Shown here: positions 40,401-41,986 of the stretch, piece after piece | Layout: each line of letters opens with the position of its first letter | How positions within the stretch are numbered: position 1 is the stretch's first letter | Source: CALKGK01 sp964649515 | GTDB lineage: Bacteria > Bacteroidota > Bacteroidia > Flavobacteriales_D > Sanyastnellaceae | Length of the DNA: 41,986 nt | Assembly: GCA_964649515.1 (NCBI GenBank) | Contig: CAZYPV010000023.1 | Span: 1 to 41,986 of the forward strand | Direction: 5' to 3' | The notes under the pieces: model-generated | Told to the model about the DNA's origin: nothing | Databases searched by the model: none | What the model saw: only the letters and a program-made list of their open reading frames with translations | Translations under genes and position numbers: made by a program

Positions 40401-41986
40401 CATTGTAAGAACATGGGTTGCTACTGACTACTGTGGAAACGAAACCATGGCTCAACAAACAATCACCATTGTTGATACTACTTCACCAGAATTCGTTGAA
40501 TTCCCCGCTGATCTTCAAGTAGAATGTTCTGATGAACTACCTGCCGTTGTTTTCCCAATTGCTGAAGACAACTGTGACGACCTCGTTGATATTGAATTGA
40601 CCGTAGAAGAAGAAAACGGAGAATGTGACGGTGAGTACACCATCTCAAGAATCTTCCGTGGATATGACAACTGTGGAAACGAAGTGATTGGAGTGCAAAC
40701 GATTCAAGTAGTGGATACTACCGCACCTGCCTTCACATTTGTTCCTGACGCAGCACTTTACGAGTGTGACGAAGAAGCAGCATTGGTAATGGCGGAAGCG
40801 AGCGACCTTTGCTCTGAAGCTAGCGTATCTTACGTTGACGGCCCTGTATTCGAAGGTGAGTGCGCCAATGAGTTTGGATTTGTTAGAACATTCACTGCAA
40901 CAGATGCATGTGGTAACACAGCTTCTGCCGAGCAGGAAATCTACTTCCAAGACACTACTGCACCCGTGTTCGAAGCTTACGATGTGGAAATCGACATGCC
41001 TTGCGATAACATCATGGAAACGACGGTTGCCGCTAATGACAACTGTGGTGATGTTGAAATCACTTATGAAGACACCTTCGTATCCGGTGGATGCGCCGGT
41101 CGTATCATTCGCGACTTCATTGCAGTGGACGCTTGTGGAAACGAAGCAACAGCCCAGCAGATCATTACCTTGATTGATGATGTTGCTTCAGTATGGACCC
41201 TTTTCCCAGCTGACGTAACGGTAGAATGTGACATGGTTCCTACAAACGACGGAATCGAAGTTGCTTTCGAAGACAACTGTGACGATGAGCTTGACCTTGT
41301 TTACAACGGTGAAGAAATCATCGACGGAACTTGTGAAGACAGCTACACGATTGTAAGAACATGGACCATCACTGATGATTGCGACAACGCAACTCAAGCA
41401 GTATGGACCATCACTGTTCAAGATACCACTGCACCAGTATTTACTGAAGTAGCAGCAGACGCTACTGTAGAATGCGACGAAGAGCTTCCAGCTCCATTTG
41501 CATCAGCAGAAGACAACTGCGATATGGACGTAGAGATCAGTGTTGAGGAAGCAGTAATCGACGGAGATTGCGCTAACGAATACACTTTGGTTCGTACTTA
41601 CACTGCGGTAGATAACTGTGGTAATGAAGCTACAGCAACACAAAACATCGCTGTTGTTGATACTACTGCACCAGTAATCGCTTACCAAGGTGGAGAAGCT
41701 ACTTTGGAGTGTGATCAAACAATCGATCTTCCAGAAGTTACCGCTACAGACAACTGTGGTGAAGCTACTGTGAACATGACCATGGTAGAAGGTCCAGGCG
41801 AGTGTGCCAATGAGCGCACCGAGACCTACACTTGGACTGCAGTTGATGCATGTGGAAATGAGTCTGAGTCAGTAAGCCTCTTTGTTTACTACACCGACAC
41901 TACCGCTCCTGTCTTCGAAGCATTTGATATAGAAATCGACATGCCTTGCGACGATATCATGAACACCACTGTAGGTGCTACTGATA
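37408..41986 (+). CDS. Giant secreted repeat protein with HYR-like units (5' part)
   Basis: The frame opens at ATG 37408 and is still open at the last base (at least 1526 codons), so this is a partial gene. An unusual N-terminus (MTDSTCCCVERSWH) leads to a signal-type hydrophobic segment ending ASAQ. Residues about 45-250 look like a Rossmann or glutamine-amidotransferase-like domain (HDFIYLEGSDGS; NWVAAGNRIFINAAPNE; ALFGGITYAGAW). From about residue 258 there are at least 14 Ig-like units of 75-89 residues, each with VECD, DNC, G-x-C, D-x-CGN and a closing DTTAP, as in HYR domains; they are very acidic. Unit 3 carries an extra domain of about 200 residues. A long Bacteroidota surface or gliding-associated protein with a C-terminal sorting domain beyond the window is inferred. 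Confidence 0.9.
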   Translation, partial: MTDSTCCCVERSWHVKNRLALLNIATFILIFFSVLLGTSYASAQAAFVTESTPWGSQDYVNGMNTKFGAGNWTNATFSSVDVNALLANHDFIYLEGSDGSANELETFLGANGTAIENWVAAGNRIFINAAPNEGDGMSFGFGGVELAYNGMDLSITHISNVEPFDASSAVWDGISSASVSGNYFGHALICPAGMVGHLHEVGDDSRVTVASMNYGAGYALFGGITYAGAWSPAEDAFDLYLNILGLAIDAETNPCEPELNIVCASDVSLECGSDITPDAIGYPNIESNDCVGELEISFMDDMVSNDNCPLIIARTWIATDGEVTEMCTQTITLEDTTAPLIEADFTDIEVACSEVENNEEALASYAMELIGQPAVADCSSFETNLEMSYSALDECPIVGALDVEFTATDECGNVSSFSFTISVSDTEGPVFDLEEEILVSCLEEVPAPADLVAFDLCSNEEIPADLFTSNNGELTDTCSLSTAFGPGDDWAFWLPTLSEDGFASSANYNFDANGGHFDQFNDGTAHIYGTVVNDANPSEMFELSIWLENKADWTTWSGLGRNYKDDLGCAEPDALYEDWTYYEMVNGFSTAVGLGDFAGDVLSLNHMPASYYFGFQIGMGANNKNCDYGISGWFTYEGFVDGQYINGHGDVNADASCGPVNEQDCPHNTEFTYLYRAVDACGNASIAEQTIIVNDEIGPDFIDFPADITVSCDAYPVEIPVLSGVDNCEGEVIVVGPEDLMIPGDCPNEYIIERTWGAIDICGNRTDRTWTITIVDEEAPMFEGLPAAELTVECDMVPEAAEVSVSDNCSAVENIAFDYSEELIDGDCPGNYTIIREWIAVDECENENNFVQTINVQDTTAPTFNDYEYYTAISCEEVDGYTLTASDNCGEATVEITFEQLNSGGCMGVLYREYTATDECGNEATVEQFITITDDVAPSLVNVPENNTLECSDVSMMDNGNFFDQGDVFGEDNCALEVSIDYSEEVQDDGDDCENSYLIVRTWVATDYCGNETMAQQTITIVDTTSPEFVEFPADLQVECSDELPAVVFPIAEDNCDDLVDIELTVEEENGECDGEYTISRIFRGYDNCGNEVIGVQTIQVVDTTAPAFTFVPDAALYECDEEAALVMAEASDLCSEASVSYVDGPVFEGECANEFGFVRTFTATDACGNTASAEQEIYFQDTTAPVFEAYDVEIDMPCDNIMETTVAANDNCGDVEITYEDTFVSGGCAGRIIRDFIAVDACGNEATAQQIITLIDDVASVWTLFPADVTVECDMVPTNDGIEVAFEDNCDDELDLVYNGEEIIDGTCEDSYTIVRTWTITDDCDNATQAVWTITVQDTTAPVFTEVAADATVECDEELPAPFASAEDNCDMDVEISVEEAVIDGDCANEYTLVRTYTAVDNCGNEATATQNIAVVDTTAPVIAYQGGEATLECDQTIDLPEVTATDNCGEATVNMTMVEGPGECANERTETYTWTAVDACGNESESVSLFVYYTDTTAPVFEAFDIEIDMPCDDIMNTTVGATD
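38179..41986 (+). repeat. Array of 14 HYR-like coding units
   Basis: Unit ends (the Pro of D-x-TAP or its variants) lie at 38424, 38694, 39501, 39747, 39993, 40221, 40488, 40728, 40965, 41190, 41436, 41673 and 41910, with a partial unit after that. Most units are 75-89 codons; unit 3 (38695-39501) is 269 codons because of an insertion. Units 6-9 (972 bases) and 10-13 (945 bases) match in order, and the next unit again starts the set, so the array has a four-unit period. DNA identity between units is diverged. Confidence 0.85.
38800..39405 (+). other. Domain inserted into HYR-like unit 3
   Basis: About 200 residues (near residues 465-665 of the giant protein) separate the first half of unit 3 (LVAFDLCSNEEIPADLF) from its second half (CPHNTEFTYLYRAVDACGN). 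The insert has its own pattern: DDWAFWLPTLSEDGFAS, NYNFDANGGHFDQFNDGTAH, IYGTVVND, LSIWLENKADWTTWSGLG, SYYFGFQIGMGANNK. It looks like an aromatic-rich beta-sandwich hung on a loop of the Ig-like unit. I do not recognise it as a named family; a ligand- or glycan-binding role is only inferred. Confidence 0.7.

Noticed and set aside
37408..41986. CRISPR array reading of the regular repeats
   Set aside because: The repeats are diverged coding units of about 240 bases in one frame, not short identical repeats with spacers.

Overview
The window looks like chromosomal DNA of a Bacteroidota member, most likely Flavobacteriales of the Cryomorphaceae/Owenweeksia type. The main evidence is gene content: a short RpoD without region 1.1, a TamL-type lipoprotein barrel, a GWxTD protein, a SiaC/DUF1987 protein, many small lipoproteins, and a giant acidic protein with HYR-like repeats. 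Promoter-like sites fit the Bacteroidota -33 TTG / -7 TAnnTTTG consensus, purine-rich ribosome binding sites are mostly absent, and the tRNA has no encoded CCA.

Layout: 1-720 is gene-poor and holds two identical copies of a 106-bp G-rich repeat. 815-2424 (minus) is a tight four-gene operon: tandem universal-stress protein, holin-III-like membrane protein, helical protein and a 57-aa membrane peptide. It is divergent from an orphan NtrC-type sigma-54 activator (2622-4010). Then follow a lipoprotein, a tRNA-Ser(UGA) with its own promoter and terminator, and a plus-strand run of GWxTD protein, GT2 glycosyltransferase and ComEC-like protein. 9653-10362 (minus) carries a small conserved protein and a stand-alone receiver whose phospho-acceptor Asp is Glu. 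HMG-CoA lyase, a ZIP transporter coupled to a methyltransferase, and SiaC come next. 13722-18196 (minus) is an operon of helical lipoprotein, secreted protein and a large TerB/FHA-like/ABCG transporter. It is followed by a beta-helix lipoprotein.

20077-24474 is housekeeping on the minus strand: rpoD, pnp, rpsO, accD, with a long hairpin between rpsO and pnp. TamL and a TrmH-type rRNA methyltransferase are divergent; a PlsC-like acyltransferase and a DEAD-box helicase are also divergent. 30631-33293 (minus) is a four-gene operon (DUF547, rhodanese lipoprotein, TIGR04282-type glycosyltransferase, purine nucleoside phosphorylase), the last three joined by ATGA overlaps. Its content resembles the auxiliary part of arsenosugar loci. 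A 3-hydroxyacyl-CoA dehydrogenase, a sodium:solute symporter and a C40 peptidase follow.

From 37408 to the window end runs the 5' part of one giant secreted protein (at least 1526 codons). It has an N-terminal Rossmann-like domain and at least 14 Ig-like units of about 80 residues. One unit is interrupted by a separate domain of about 200 residues, and the last units form a four-unit higher-order repeat. The reading frame is still open at the window end.

The findings most worth a second look are the giant repeat protein, the Glu-52 pseudo-receiver, the arsenosugar-like operon, the lipoprotein/ABCG operon, and a set of promoters whose -7 boxes end only 4-7 bases before start codons, implying leaderless or nearly leaderless mRNAs.
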